Source of the DNA: Pseudevernia furfuracea
Lineage: Eukaryota > Ascomycota > Lecanoromycetes > Lecanorales > Parmeliaceae
NCBI GenBank assembly: GCA_022315425.1
Contig: JAIUPT010000038.1
Location: 1,116,001 to 1,180,000, forward strand
DNA: 64,000 nt
Direction: 5' to 3'
Shown here one piece after another: positions 22,715 through 33,897 of this stretch; the stretch's first letter is position 1; every line of letters starts with the position of its first letter. Made by a program: the position numbers and the translations under genes. The notes under the pieces were generated by a model. The model had not been told where the DNA came from. It saw only the letters and a program-made list of their open reading frames with translations, and ran no database searches.

Positions 22715-23345
22715 ATGCTATCAAGTCCACTGAACATGCCAAGATGGTCAGTAGCAGCCTCATACTGCAATCGTTAAGCTGACGAACAATCAGGCTGGAG
22801 GAGAACTCTCATCTACTCAAGCCACCAATCAATAACTACTGTGTCTACAAAGATAATGTGACTGTAATGGTACATGTTGATAGCAACAGTCGATCTGAAG
22901 CTGCAAGGTGCTTATTGATATCTAGATTGTTGGTGGACCAAATGCTCGATCAGACTACCACATTAACGAGACGGCCGAGTGGTTCTACCAATATCGTGGC
23001 TCGATGCTCCTGAAAGTTGTAGACGATGGCAATTTCCGAGATATTCCGATCTGCGAGGGCGAGATGTTTTTGCTGCCTCCCAATACCCCACACAACCCAG
23101 TGCGTTTTGCGGATACGGTCGGTATCGTGCTGGAGCAGCCCAGACCAGCAGAAAGCAAGGATCGGCTGAGGTGGTATTGCCAGAATTGTGGACAGATTGT
23201 GAACGAGGAAGCGTTCCATTGTACAGATCTTGGGACTCAGATCAAGGAGGCGGTAAATGAGTTCAAGGCATCGGATGAAAAGAGGAAGTGCAAGAAGTGT
23301 GGGGAACTGGCTGATCTGGTGCCAAGGGGCGTCGTGCAACCATAG
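22715..23345 (+). CDS. BNA1: 3-hydroxyanthranilate 3,4-dioxygenase
   Basis: Exons 22715-22746, 22794-22869 and 22926-23345 give 175 aa, the usual length. The first splice rebuilds P-R-W-L-E-E-N and the second V-T-V-M-I-V-G-G-P-N. Iron ligands are visible as H48, E54 (D-Y-H-I-N-E-T-A-E) and H92 (N-T-P-H-N-P-V), and the C-terminal rubredoxin-like site has C121/C124 and C158/C161. The enzyme opens the ring of 3-hydroxyanthranilate with O2 to feed quinolinate and de novo NAD synthesis (kynurenine pathway, cytosol). Only the third exon is long enough to be found without splicing. It shares its upstream region with RCL1. Confidence 0.95.
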
Positions 23346-25518
23346 AGCCTGTGAGCTTTTGACTGTCGAAAGAGCGAGGAAAGCCACGGAGTGTCATTCT
23401 CATGATTTGAACTATTGCGTCAAATGGCTACGAGACGGCATCAGAACCAGGACGATGATAGTACCTAACACCTAACATCTTGCCTCTGTATTCTTCAACA
23501 ACTAGCACGTAGTGGACGATTTCGAGACAATTGGTGCTAGTCTCCGTAATTTACACGTAATTTATGTTTCCTATTACGAAGTTTTCTGGCCACATTGCGC
23601 GCCTCCAATCTTCACACCTGCAAGCTTTTAAATTCCATTATATCACAACGACCGAATCTATCCCCATCTCCTGTCAGCATGGGACTAGCTGCATCAACAC
23701 AAAACATGTTCCCGTTTGCATGAGTGTATTGGAAATCCGAGCCCTGAGCGCCCCTCACTCTTGCTGAATTTCTCCGGATATCGGAATATAGCTCTGGCTT
23801 GGGCTACGAATCTCCATCTATCATCTCGTACCCAGAACCTCGTTTTTATGTCAAACCGATCTAACCGCGCAACCATGTTGTGATAACGGATTACCTGTAG
23901 CCAAATCCGCTGCCTGGAATCGCATCATCTCAAGCTCCTTCTAGCCAGATATCTGAAACGCTTTTCTTCTTTTCGAGAGTAAGTAGAGAGTGAGTTGCAT
24001 GAAGTACATTGACGAGTCTGACCAAGTGTGCCGTATGTCTAAGAGGTTCCAAGCTATTAAATTCAATTTAAATGAAGCCCTCGTGTCTCATGAAGACTCA
24101 ATAGCTCCATCATTGGTGTCTTTCTCTATCACTCCCTTGGCTCCGAAGTTCCCAACCGGGAGGGTGGTGCGTCTGTATGCAAGAAAAAATACTATCGTCT
24201 TCTGTCAGGACGGACCACACTGCCGGGGGAAAACTACATCTGCCTTGTCGTATTTCTTCAGTGTGGCCTACCATACAACAACCTGGTTCGGATTTACTGA
24301 TGAGAGCCTCGCGAGGAGAGTGTTAAACTGAGTACACAGAAGCATGCTATCGCTCAGTGAAGCTTGGGCACCTTGAGGTTATGTTAAATGCCCTCAGTAC
24401 TGGAAATGGCAGATGAACATTTTCATGTTGATTATCTTGGAAACTTGAGTGCTTACTCAAGCTCTTTCTGTGCGTTTCTGTTTCTTGGGGTTCGCCTCTC
24501 CCTTGTCTTGTCTTGTCGCACCTTCAAGAGCACTGCAGTGTTTGGATTTTGGGTTTGATGTCACTACCCAATTGTTCTCCCCGCTCCTACACTAGTCTCG
24601 ACAGATGTGCCTTTCCCATGAGCGCTTCGATTCCTATCTCTTAATTTCAAAAGTGAGGAGACCATTTCTGTCTGTCATTCTGCCATCTGTCATGGTGAAC
24701 AGAAAGTAAGAGCATGGAAGGAAGTGGTAGCTGTGCAATCTGGGGTTGGTCATTTCGTGACCTCCTGCTTCGTACTATGGCGGGTCAGCAGAGCTCTATG
24801 CTTGCTCTCAAAGGAGCGCGGGTTCTCCTCGGTGGGATGCTCGCCTCCTTTAATTTGGCCTTGCTATCTGGACATGGGAGATCGTTAACTCTTAGTACGA
24901 CATGATGGAAGATAACACCACAGAGCGAAGGAATCGCGAATGTTGCAGCAGGGAAGCCTCGCGAGGGAAGGACCTGGCGGAAGGCAGGCGGGATTTTCAA
25001 CTGGCGCTAAAGTCCGGTCAAAAAAAGACAACAATTTGGTTTTCACCTCCTCAACATTCACCATCATCGACACACACTGGGCGCAACCTTTTCCATCTTC
25101 TCGTTCCTTTTTGTCATCACCTATTGTATTCTACAAGCCAGATATCATCAATCAAACACTTTCTACACCCTCATTCAGAGAGGTCAACGGACAATAGCAG
25201 GTGGCTGGGACTGAGAGAGACAATCTTATGTAAGCCGCTTCTCGTAGTAGTACTCTAGATTTTAATTTTCACCACGATTCCGGTGGTTGAAAACATTGCG
25301 CATCTCTTATTCCACCGCCATCGAAATTTGCATGTCGTTTTCAGTATTCACTCAACACCAATACCAGACATTTTCAAGCTTTATCTTCACCGCTTTCGCT
25401 CACATTCACACGGAATATTCTGCTTCGCGTCACTTCCTATTAAGAAACGCGTGTTAACCCGTATCCGCATAGAACTCTCACCGACCATCTCCATTATTAG
25501 TACCCATTAAACCCCACC
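23346..25518. other. Intergenic, about 2.2 kb
   Basis: No gene supported. A 113-codon plus-strand frame at 23990-24331 has no recognisable character. A CTTGT pentamer is repeated three times at about 24501-24516. The last 500 bp are C/T-rich and probably form the promoter and leader of the PWWP gene. Confidence 0.45.
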
Positions 25519-27704
25519 ATGGCCGAAGAGACAAACGTTGCCTTGCCTGATTCTACTGCCTCAGGTGCTGAGATGGAGCACTCGCAACAAGACAATGGTG
25601 CTGAGGCTGCCGACATTGCCATGGATGAGGGCACTTTTGAGCCACCCAAGGAAGGAGCAGAACAAGAAGAAACTGCGGATGGTACGTACAATTCTGATCA
25701 ATCCCATTCTAACATCAGACTGACGTATTATCTTTCTCCCAGCTACTAAGACCAATGGCGACACAAGCCACGTCACTGATAACAAGCCCTCCACTTCCCC
25801 CCTTAATACCCAGGATACCGAAATGCAAGACGCCGCAGAGACTGGTGATGCCCAAGGAGCTAAATCTAGTTCAGCCATACCTCCCACCAACGGTACACCT
25901 GCTCCGTCAAAGAGAGTGAGCACTGGTGGTTCTTCAAGGAAGAAGTCATCGGCGGTTCCGGAACACAAGAGCAAGAAGCTCAACAAGAAAAAATCGAGAC
26001 CTTTGACGAACCTCAACGCTCAGCCCGGCGAATACTACATTGCTCGCATGAAGGGCCACCCACCGTGGCCATCGGTTATCTGCGATGAAGATATGCTTCC
26101 ACAGAGCCTTTTGACTACTCGACCAGTGACCGCAACTTTGGAAGACGGAACATTTAAGCGGTCAGAATACGCCGATGGAGGCAAGCGGGCTCATGAGAGG
26201 ACATTTCCTATCATGTTTCTGTGAGTTTGTACCCTACGTTTTGAGTGATTATTACTAATATCATCTAGGCATACAAATGAATTGTGAGTCCTCCGAATGC
26301 TCCTGTTTCTCGCAGTCTTTCATTCCGTGTCGGATACTTTGTGTGACCAGTCGCTGACATGTCTCCGCAGTGCCTGGATTCCTAACACCGAGCTGACACC
26401 GCTGGACGTCGAATCTGAGACTACCAAAAACCCAGTGGAAAAGGGCAAATCAAAGACTCTACTTGCAGCCTATAGCAAAGCTGCAGAGAACAACGATTTG
26501 GCACATTTCAAAACCATGCTTGCAGATCATCAGAAAGCAGTCGAAATAGATGAAGAACTGAAAGAAGAAAAGGCAGCCAAGAAGACTAAGAAGCCTTCTC
26601 GCAAGAGTGGTGACGCTTCTGCTGTTGTAGATGACGCAGAAGAAATGGATGTCGACGATGAGGCAGCTGTTGAGAAGCCAAAATCGAAGAAGCGAAAGAA
26701 GGCAGACGACAGCGATGAGGCCGATGAAAAGGTAAGAATGTTCGTGACTGTCAGCGTTAGATATCTGCTCACAAGCTTAAGCCTGCGAAGACCCCCAAGA
26801 CAGCAACCAAGCTCAAGTTGACTACGCCTAAAACACCAGCAGCTGAATCATCGACTAAGAAGAAGACGGCAAAACCCAGAGCCAAAGCTGCAGCTACGAA
26901 GAGTGGAAGCGAGGAAGAGATCGTCACTCCCAAGGTCGAAGAGAAGCCTCCAACGCCTGCCCAGATCAAGGAGATGAAGGAGAAGAAAGGTAAGAATACC
27001 CGACACTTCAGGTTAATTGGTACTGAGTTGAGAAAGTTCTTTATTATCGGCACAAATTGCAACGAGGGTTTCTCTCTCGTGATACCACGCCCAAGGAGGA
27101 CGAGATGAAAGTACGTTAAAGCCTCTATCTCCAATCGTTCAAAATCTATACTAAGATGCATGAGTCTATGTCCGACTTCTTGAGCGAGCTAGAGACCTAT
27201 CCAGATCTTGAAGGGAGCATTATTCGCACCACGAAAATTCACAAGGTGCTGAGACAGATGTTGAAGCTCCCCACAATCCCTCTTGATGAAGAATTTCACT
27301 TCAAGACCCGTTCCGTTGATTTGCTTGCAAAATGGAATGAGACCTTGTCTAACGACCCCAACGGCGGGGGAGCAGGCGACAAAGACGACGAGGCCAAGCC
27401 CGAAGCTTCCACAAATGCTCCGGCTACCAACGGCGAGAGTTCCAAGGAAATTGAAGAGCAGGCCGAGAAGGCTGAAGATGGGGAGGCTGTTGCACCAGAA
27501 GAGGAGAACGAGGAGACGTTGGAGAAGAAGATCGGTACGACTATTGAGGGAGAGAAAGAGGCCGAGAAGCCAGAAGAAGCAACTGCCACGGAACAAGAGA
27601 AGACTGCCGAGGAAGAAAAGACTGATGGGCCTGCTATTGAAAATGCCCCAGATAAAGAGTACAAGCCGCCAGTGGCAGATGAGACCGTTGAGGCTACTGC
27701 TTGA
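25519..27704 (+). CDS. PDP3: PWWP-domain chromatin protein (Pdp3-like)
   Basis: Seven exons: 25519-25681, 25743-26220, 26269-26283, 26371-26731, 26782-26989, 27028-27110 and 27165-27704 (615 aa). The PWWP domain (residues about 155-225) begins G-E-Y-Y-I-A-R-M-K-G-H-P-P-W-P-S-V and ends F-A-W-I-P; its tail is assembled across a 15-nt microexon (26269-26283, reading H-T-N-E). Lys-rich linkers flank it. Near residue 395 a LEDGF/TFIIS-N-like helical region follows (V-L-Y-Y-R-H-K-L-Q-R-G-F-L, then S-M-S-D-F-L-S-E-L-E). The C-terminus is Glu/Ala-rich. PWWP proteins of this layout bind H3K36-methylated nucleosomes; yeast Pdp3 targets the NuA3b acetyltransferase. The 38-nt intron before 27028 (acceptor GAG) and the exact start of the last exon (27156 or 27165) are the weak points. 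Confidence 0.87.
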
Positions 27705-28421
27705 ACAGCATCGAGTTCCATTTGGCAAATCCTCTAGCTGGGTTACGTAAGAGCGATATTCAAGCTCACGAGCAATTCCAGAGCAGCTAGACTCCATTCA
27801 TAGTACGATCCGGGATACGACAAGTGGCTATGGTCTCCCTGATGGGTATGGGACATGTACTCTAAAATGCGAGATCAGGTGTGCTGATTGAGGAATGCTG
27901 ATGATTGACATCCGCAATCCACTTGCTATGTTTTAAAAGTGGAGTTCAGAGTGGAAGAAGATGATCTTGTACATAAGCAAACCGTGTGCATGGCGGTTGA
28001 CACTTGGCATCATAGGTAGTCGGACTACAAACAGAGATCAAGCAACCATGTACATTCAAGACCTTCATCTAACATGATTGAGAACTATAATTACGTAGTA
28101 TCATCCAGCAGCATGAAGTGCCCTTCGGGCCTGGCAATACCATGATGATGAGAAGAGATTGGGCTCCTGAGACGGTTTCGAGAAGGGCGTTGGAGACAGT
28201 GTGTGGGGACTAGATCATTTGTTTTACTACCTATTTGGCTGACCTTTGAAGTTCCAGAAGGTCGGATGTTTAAGGAACATCACTTGGGAGGTCGCAGGAT
28301 GAATATAAGCCTTCCAGGTTGATATCTCTATATACAATGATGGCTCCTAAGCCACTTGTAGGACCTATTTTGATTCAGAGCATGGCAAATCGAGAGTTGA
28401 GTGAGAACATTTGTGCTGCGA
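27705..28421. other. Intergenic between convergent PWWP and PWI genes
   Basis: 717 bp, no open frame of note and no RNA gene seen. Presumably two 3' UTRs and terminators. Confidence 0.5.
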
Positions 28422-30203
28422 TCAACCCTCATCTATATCGAGTTCCTTGTGGGTACTGCTTGACTTGCGTGAAGCCTTTACCCTTTCTCGGAGGAGTTTT
28501 TCACGAAGCTCGGTAGCTGTGAGAGTGGGAAAACGATCCTGAAGTAGGCAAGATTGGTCAGCATAGGATCTCAAGGGCATCTGCCAGACCTGGAAGGATG
28601 TTGGTAGTACATTTGCAGATGACTTATGAATCACTACCCACCTCAGCGTGCAAGTCTGCCTCGGCCGGATAAGTTTTCGGTTTGATGCCTTTTGGCTCTG
28701 TGTCCTCATCCGCAGAAGAGTCAGCTGTCTTGCGTCGTTTGTCAACGGGTGAGGACACTGATGAGGTATTGTGCCTTCTTCTGCCTGCAGGTGCGTATCT
28801 CTGCAAGGAGCGACGCCTCTTCCGATCTCTCTGTCTTGGGGGCGTTGGACTTTTGCTCATTGGTGCAGGAGCAGGAGAAAGTCGTTCTTTGCTGCGGCTA
28901 TGGCTGGGGCTGCGATGCCGCTCATGATGTTGTCTTGGTCCCTTTCGATAATCAGCGCGTGTGCCACTCCTTCTGTCATCACTGTCATAGGAATGTGATT
29001 TTCTTGATCTGCCCGCAGGTTTTCGGTCCCTGCTTGTTGAGCGAGAGCTCGATGGAGATGATGAATGGCGTCTTCGGCCACAATATTTGGCTCTAGTAGG
29101 TGGTGTAGGGCTACGAGACGATAGGGAGGGGGAATGTCTTTTTCGACTTCGTCTGGGGGAACGTGAGCGAGAGGTATCTGAAGGTGTATAGGATCTTTCT
29201 CGATCATCACCACGTCCCCGAATTCTCTGATCTCTATCTTTGCCATAACTACGGCGTGGAGGACTTCGAGATCGGCTTGGAGTATATCGACGGCGCGGTC
29301 TTAGAGGATCGTCGTCTTCGTATCTTCGACGTGGTGGAGTCCTAGATCGGGATCGCGAATAGGAAGGCGACCTGCGTCGCCTGTCATCTGACCGGCGAAC
29401 ACCTCGGCCAGGTGGAATGTATGTATCAGTCTCACGTGGGGGTGGAGGACCACGAAAGCTAGGTGGTGGGCTTCGGCGCCTGGGAGGTGGAGACCTCGAA
29501 TCTCGTGGCGGACGCCGATCGAAATCACGATAGCCTCCTCTATCGCCTCTGCCCCGGCCACGGCCTCCTCGTTCGCCCCGCTCTCGTTGCCTGATGCTAT
29601 CGATGTTTCGATCTCGCTGTCGCTCTTGCTCTTTGCGGCGTTGTGCCTCTTCGGCAGCTTTCTCAGCATCAATCTATAATCTAACATAAGCTCGGATCCA
29701 CCAAATCAGACAGCCAGGTGCGCTACCTTCTCTTGTATCAATTCTAGCTTCTTGGCCTCCAGCAACTCTTTAGGCACGCCTTGAGCGTTACTCTGGGCGC
29801 TGAGGCAGAGTAACCATAATTCCTTGCAGAATCTGGCCGTGTCCTTGTCGAGAAACCCCGTAAGCTGAATTTGTAGTACTTTGATATCAGGCTGTAGGTA
29901 TCGAGGTCAGCCAATCGCGGTCAAAGCACGAGGGCACTGGAGCATACAGACATTACGTGAACCTTCGAGTAAATTGAAGCACAACTCGATAACAACATCG
30001 TCCTCGTTGCCGAGTATTTCCGAAATCTTGCCAGCGATCCATCTATGGCTCCTTCATCAGCATCACTTGGGGAATTGGGCGATCGTCGGGCTTCTTTACT
30101 TCTTCATAACTTCGACATTGACCTTCTGCATGTCAACCTTCTGGCTGAATTCTACTGGGAACTTCGTCGACTTGAGTAGCTTAGCATCCACACTCGAAGC
30201 CAT
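28422..30203 (-). CDS. PWI/RS splicing factor, SRRM1-like
   Basis: Exons 30203-30100, 30042-29952, 29891-29727, 29673-28642 and 28538-28422 (502 aa). The PWI domain (residues about 20-115) is split over the first three exons: V-M-K-K|W-I-A-G-K-I-S-E-I-L, then V-I-E-L-C-F-N-L-L-E-G-S-R-N|P-D-I-K-V-L-Q-I-Q-L-T-G-F-L-D. Exon 4 encodes a long Arg/Ser/Pro-rich tract with RS and SPPR repeats. The last exon ends with a short conserved-looking helix (L-R-E-K-L-L-R-E-R-V-K-A-S-R-K). SRRM1/SRm160-type proteins bind RNA through PWI and act as splicing coactivators in the nucleus. The RS frame contains almost no methionine, which hides the gene from ATG-based searches. It is divergent from the next gene with 351 bp between starts. 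Confidence 0.9.
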
Positions 30204-30554
30204 GGTAAGCAAAAGACCTGCTATAATGCGGTGGATTCACAATTCAATAGAGAAGTGGTGGAACTCTTGAGTCTTGACTGCAGAGAGATTCCCACATTCA
30301 TGTCGCGCGATTAAATAAGGTCCTACTTGTACCAACAAGGCATGAAATGCTATTTTCGAGGTTCAAGTCTACTCTACAGTAGGCACCCTCGCAATTGCCC
30401 ATTTGGAATGGTAATGCTCCTCCATGTTGGTAGGAGCCTTCAGTACGGTGGGTATTGTTTTACATTCCTTTCTCAGTTTGCGCATGCTTTCTCATACCCT
30501 AAATATCATCAGTCACTCATTCAGTCCTCATGTCGAATTCTGCATCCTTTTACT
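30204..30554. other. Shared 5' region of the PWI gene and the 30555 gene
   Basis: 351 bp between two divergent starts. No individual site can be named. Confidence 0.5.
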
Positions 30555-31767
30555 ATGCATAGCTCTCCTGTACCTATCGGGAAAAGACCAGAGTTCAAAC
30601 AGTCCAGGTCTGCGGGTTGGAGCTGGCCACGCCTCGTCCCTATTGATGAGCAACAGTCTCGATCATCACAAGCGAGTCAATCTCCTACATCTCCTTCATT
30701 GCGTGACCACAACGAGCAAGAGAAGACGCCGACCACAATGATATCAACAATAATTTCAAAATTGCATGCAGAAGCAGACGCTCCGGTATCCCCTGTCCTC
30801 AGCGCTGCCGGCAGCTCCCCTACTGCTGGAGGATCCGTCGCTGAAACGGTTAAACACCAGCCATACGAACTTCCTCGTGATAGCTTATCATCAATGGCAG
30901 ATTCGGAAGACGAGGAGAGGAGAGTTGTGGGTCCAGATTCTGGTTTTGTCGAGGACCTAGCCGAGACGAAGGATCCTGCTTCAGAACGTGGATCTGTCGA
31001 GGACCTAGTCGAGACGAGTGCTTTAGCTTCAGAACGCGGACCAGCCAATGACATAGCTAAACCCGGTGACACTGAGAGTCCGGTGGGTTATGAGAATACA
31101 AGTATGTACCTCCCAACGAAGTGTGATGCGCTATTCGATTGTGCTGACCAGTCCATTGTAATGAACAGTTAATAATGTCCCACTCCAAGAGGAAACGCCT
31201 GCGACACCCTGTACGACACCGATATCGCCTGTTATGGATAGAATCTCTGGTCCGTCCAACTCGGTTCCCTATTATGCGACACCAAAAATTATGGTCCACA
31301 AACCTAGCCAGTCATCGGAAGCAGAACACCCAGCTTCGCGTACGATCGATGAGGTCCTTGCGAATGAGCGCCCGAGCCTGCCTCAGGAAAGAGATTCTCA
31401 GACCCCTTATTCTACCCAAGACGGTAATCTGACCGATGCACCCCCGATGCAATCCATGTCTTTAAGGCCCATCGCATGGCAGGCCCCCAAAGACCAGACG
31501 GTCAAAAAACGGAAGTTATACCTGCGAAAACTTAGAAACGCTGCTGCGAGGAAGACTATCCTTAAAGCTACCTTAGGACGACAATTGGCTATCCCCACGA
31601 AGCAAATGCTGAGACTACTGGCCAATGGGGAGAACCTCACCATTCCTGACCTCTCAAAACCCGGCGTGGAAGCTGCCACAATGTTGGTTCCGCAGGAAGC
31701 TGTAGGGCCGATCACCGGAGCTGTATTGCTTCCCCAAGGTGTTGCAGGCGCTGTGTCTGACCATTGA
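30555..31767 (+). CDS. Uncharacterised Ser/Pro-rich protein
   Basis: Exons 30555-31101 and 31169-31767 (381 aa), joined by a 67-nt intron (donor GTATGT, acceptor AACAG). The start at 30555 is preferred over an in-frame ATG at 30327 because the intervening sequence has no protein character. The N-terminal 270 residues are low-complexity and acidic, with an imperfect duplication (V-E-D-L-A-E-T-K-D-P-A-S-E-R-G versus V-E-D-L-V-E-T-S-A-L-A-S-E-R-G, near residues 135-165). The C-terminal 100 residues look folded, starting with a basic helix (V-K-K-R-K-L-Y-L-R-K-L-R-N-A-A-A-R-K) and ending with a hydrophobic, Gly/Ala-rich tail. I do not recognise a family and give no function. Confidence 0.72.
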
Positions 31768-32109
31768 AAGTCCACATCAGGTCCGTGTTGGGTTCAGTGC
31801 GTCTGACTTTCCCAGCGACTTCGAGGAGGTCTGCTGGCAATTCTGCGTTGTATTTCCTCGAGATTCTTTCATTATCCTCACGTGCCGCGAGGAAACTCCA
31901 AGGTGGGCGCAGCTTAATCGTAGAAATCAATGGGAATATCCCTGGATAAAGGGCCGTGCGCTCGTTCTCTCAATTTCATCCGCCTAGATTTCCGTCTCCT
32001 ACATTCGTGCTCACTGGGCCCTTTGCGCGATTCACTTTTTCATCTTGATGGTCCATGCGCAGAGACTTTTTCTTTCATGCAGGACTCGAGGTCTCTTTTC
32101 TGCCAATCC
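31768..32109. other. Intergenic, convergent 3' flanks
   Basis: 342 bp with no supported feature. Confidence 0.5.
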
Positions 32110-32446
32110 TCATCCTCGACTTCTCTTCTTTTTGAGGCTAGCACCTTCCAGCTTCTCCAAAACCCTGTCAACTTCCCTCCGAGCCTCCCTCAGCCCCGCA
32201 TTGTCTCCTTGTATGTGCTTCACCTTGATACCATAATGCAACTCCACTATATCTGTTGCCCGTTGCATATCCGGGTCCTCCCTAGCTTTCCCAACCAACT
32301 CCCGATCACCGTCTGCCAAGATTGACGCGCGCCCGGGTCTGTGCACGGAGACGAGCGCGAGGGCTGCGGAGTGATCCTGTTTTTTGAAGGTGTTAGCTTG
32401 ACGTACCTAGCTCGGATAGAAGCGGTTGTTTTGGGGTTGCAAGCAT
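32110..32446 (-). CDS. Small conserved-looking helical protein (97 aa), function unknown
   Basis: Exons 32446-32407 and 32363-32110, separated by a 43-nt intron with a CTAAC branch site; the splice joins S-E-L|A-L-A-L-V-S-V-H. The body reads as a compact helical protein (D-P-D-M-Q-R-A-T-D-I-V-E-L-H-Y-G-I-K-V-K, then L-R-E-A-R-R-E-V-D-R-V-L-E-K-L), with a basic C-terminal tail. No targeting signal or metal site is visible. An in-frame upstream ATG at 32620 would add 58 low-complexity residues; the start at 32446 is preferred. No family name can be assigned by eye. Confidence 0.65.
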
Positions 32447-32923
32447 ACGCAGACACGCAAAGAGGTAAGATCGGACAGGATTGATGCGATCTGCATGATG
32501 GAAGGAAGTGTTATTCAGGCACAGATTTGCACTGTATGTAGGTATTACAGAGGAAAAACAGTGAGGTTGCGGTGGTGATCGTGATCGGACGCCAGGACTT
32601 GGCGACGGTTGCAGAGGCAAAAAATAACCGCCAGCTTCAAACTGATATCTGCCAATATTCCCAACTCCACGACGAAGAGACTAGGTATCAAATTGCCAGT
32701 AGCAAAACTGTTCTAATCGGCTTTCTCTACAATTTTTGTTCCCAAAACCAAATTCGTAGCTTGTAAAGTCGCCGAGTCGACTCGCCCTGAGCTTTAACTA
32801 CCCTCGTTGAACCTATTTTTTTTGCCTTTGGGGGGGGTGCCGTGGATAGATAACAACGAGCTCCGTCAAAGAGAGCTCCACTGCAAACTTGCACTGAAAG
32901 CAGTGAATCCTAATCCCATCACA
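32447..32923. other. Intergenic between divergent genes
   Basis: 477 bp holding two promoters. A poly-T run and a poly-G run lie near 32820-32838. Nothing else is seen. Confidence 0.45.
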
Positions 32924-33719
32924 ATGGCCTCTCGTGGTGTCGCGGCAAACTGCCGCAAAGTCGTCTGCATCGGTAGGAATTATGCGTATGCTCCTCTCCC
33001 CCCTCCATCTCCCCCCAACCGCTCTCCGCCGTCTGCGCCCAAGGTTGACTTAAAGGACCTCCAGCTGATACGCCGAAAGAGACCACATCAGAGAGCTCAA
33101 CAATGTCCGCCCCGCGAAACCCTTCTTCTTCCTCAAACCTCCCTCCTCGATCCTCGAACCAGGCCGAGGCCCCGTCCTCCGCCCAAAGGGCGTGAACCTC
33201 CACTATGAAGTCGAGCTCGCGCTGATCATGGGCCGCAAGCTCCGAGATCTACCCCAAGACGACGAAAAAGGAGCGCTTGACGCCATCGCGGGCTACGCCG
33301 TCGGCATCGACATGACAGCCCGCGATGTACAGGAAGAAGCCAAGAAGAAAAGTATTCCGTGGACCGCTGCCAAAGGCTTCGACACCTTCCTCCCCATCTC
33401 GAAATATATCCCCAAATCCGCCATACCGGATCCGCATGATGTGGAGCTCTGGCTTACGGTCAACGGGAAGGATAGGCAAAGGGACAGTACGGCGCTAATG
33501 CTGTTTAGGATCCCTCGGATTTTGAGTGAGATCAGTCGGGTCATGAAGTTGGAAGAAGGGGATATTGTGTTGACGGGGACGCCGAAGGGGGTGGGGAAGG
33601 TGGAGGTGGGGGATGTGATGAGAGCGGGGGTCATGGTTCGGGGAAAAGAGATTGAGGAGGCGGGGATTGAGGTTGGGGTTGAGGAGAAAGGGGGATTGTA
33701 TGTTTTCGAGGAAACGTAG
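32924..33719 (+). CDS. Fumarylacetoacetate hydrolase family protein, FAHD1-type (acylpyruvase/oxaloacetate decarboxylase)
   Basis: Exons 32924-32985 and 33080-33719 (233 aa), joined as R-N-Y-A|D-H-I-R-E-L. Characteristic blocks are C-I-G-R-N-Y-A-D-H near the N-terminus, P-F-F-F-L-K-P-P-S-S, the metal ligand region L-H-Y-E-V-E-L-A-L-I-M-G, G-I-D-M-T-A-R-D-V-Q, K-G-F-D-T-F-L-P and T-G-T-P-K-G-V-G. FAHD1 enzymes are Mg2+-dependent and cleave acylpyruvates or decarboxylate oxaloacetate, usually in mitochondria; no clear presequence is seen here. The length is that of single-domain FAHD1 rather than tyrosine-pathway fumarylacetoacetase. Confidence 0.92.
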
Positions 33720-33897
33720 GGGCGTGAGTAGATTTGAGCGAAGTCGGTCTCTTGTCCTTGTTCATTGCTACATGCATGTTTCGATGCGAGAAGCGAGGTG
33801 GAGCTGGACTGGTGCTGCATCCCTGACAGAGTCTGAATGATGCCCGAGCGGCTCAACAGAGCAAAGCCGGGATGGCCACCGGTGGGCCCCTCCAAGC

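Noticed and set aside
23990..24331. 113-codon plus-strand frame
   Set aside because: No splice context, no domain, and composition like chance sequence; not strong enough to list as a gene.
30327..30554. Upstream in-frame start for the 30555 gene
   Set aside because: The 76 extra residues look like translated leader sequence, and the shorter start begins with M-H-S-S-P.
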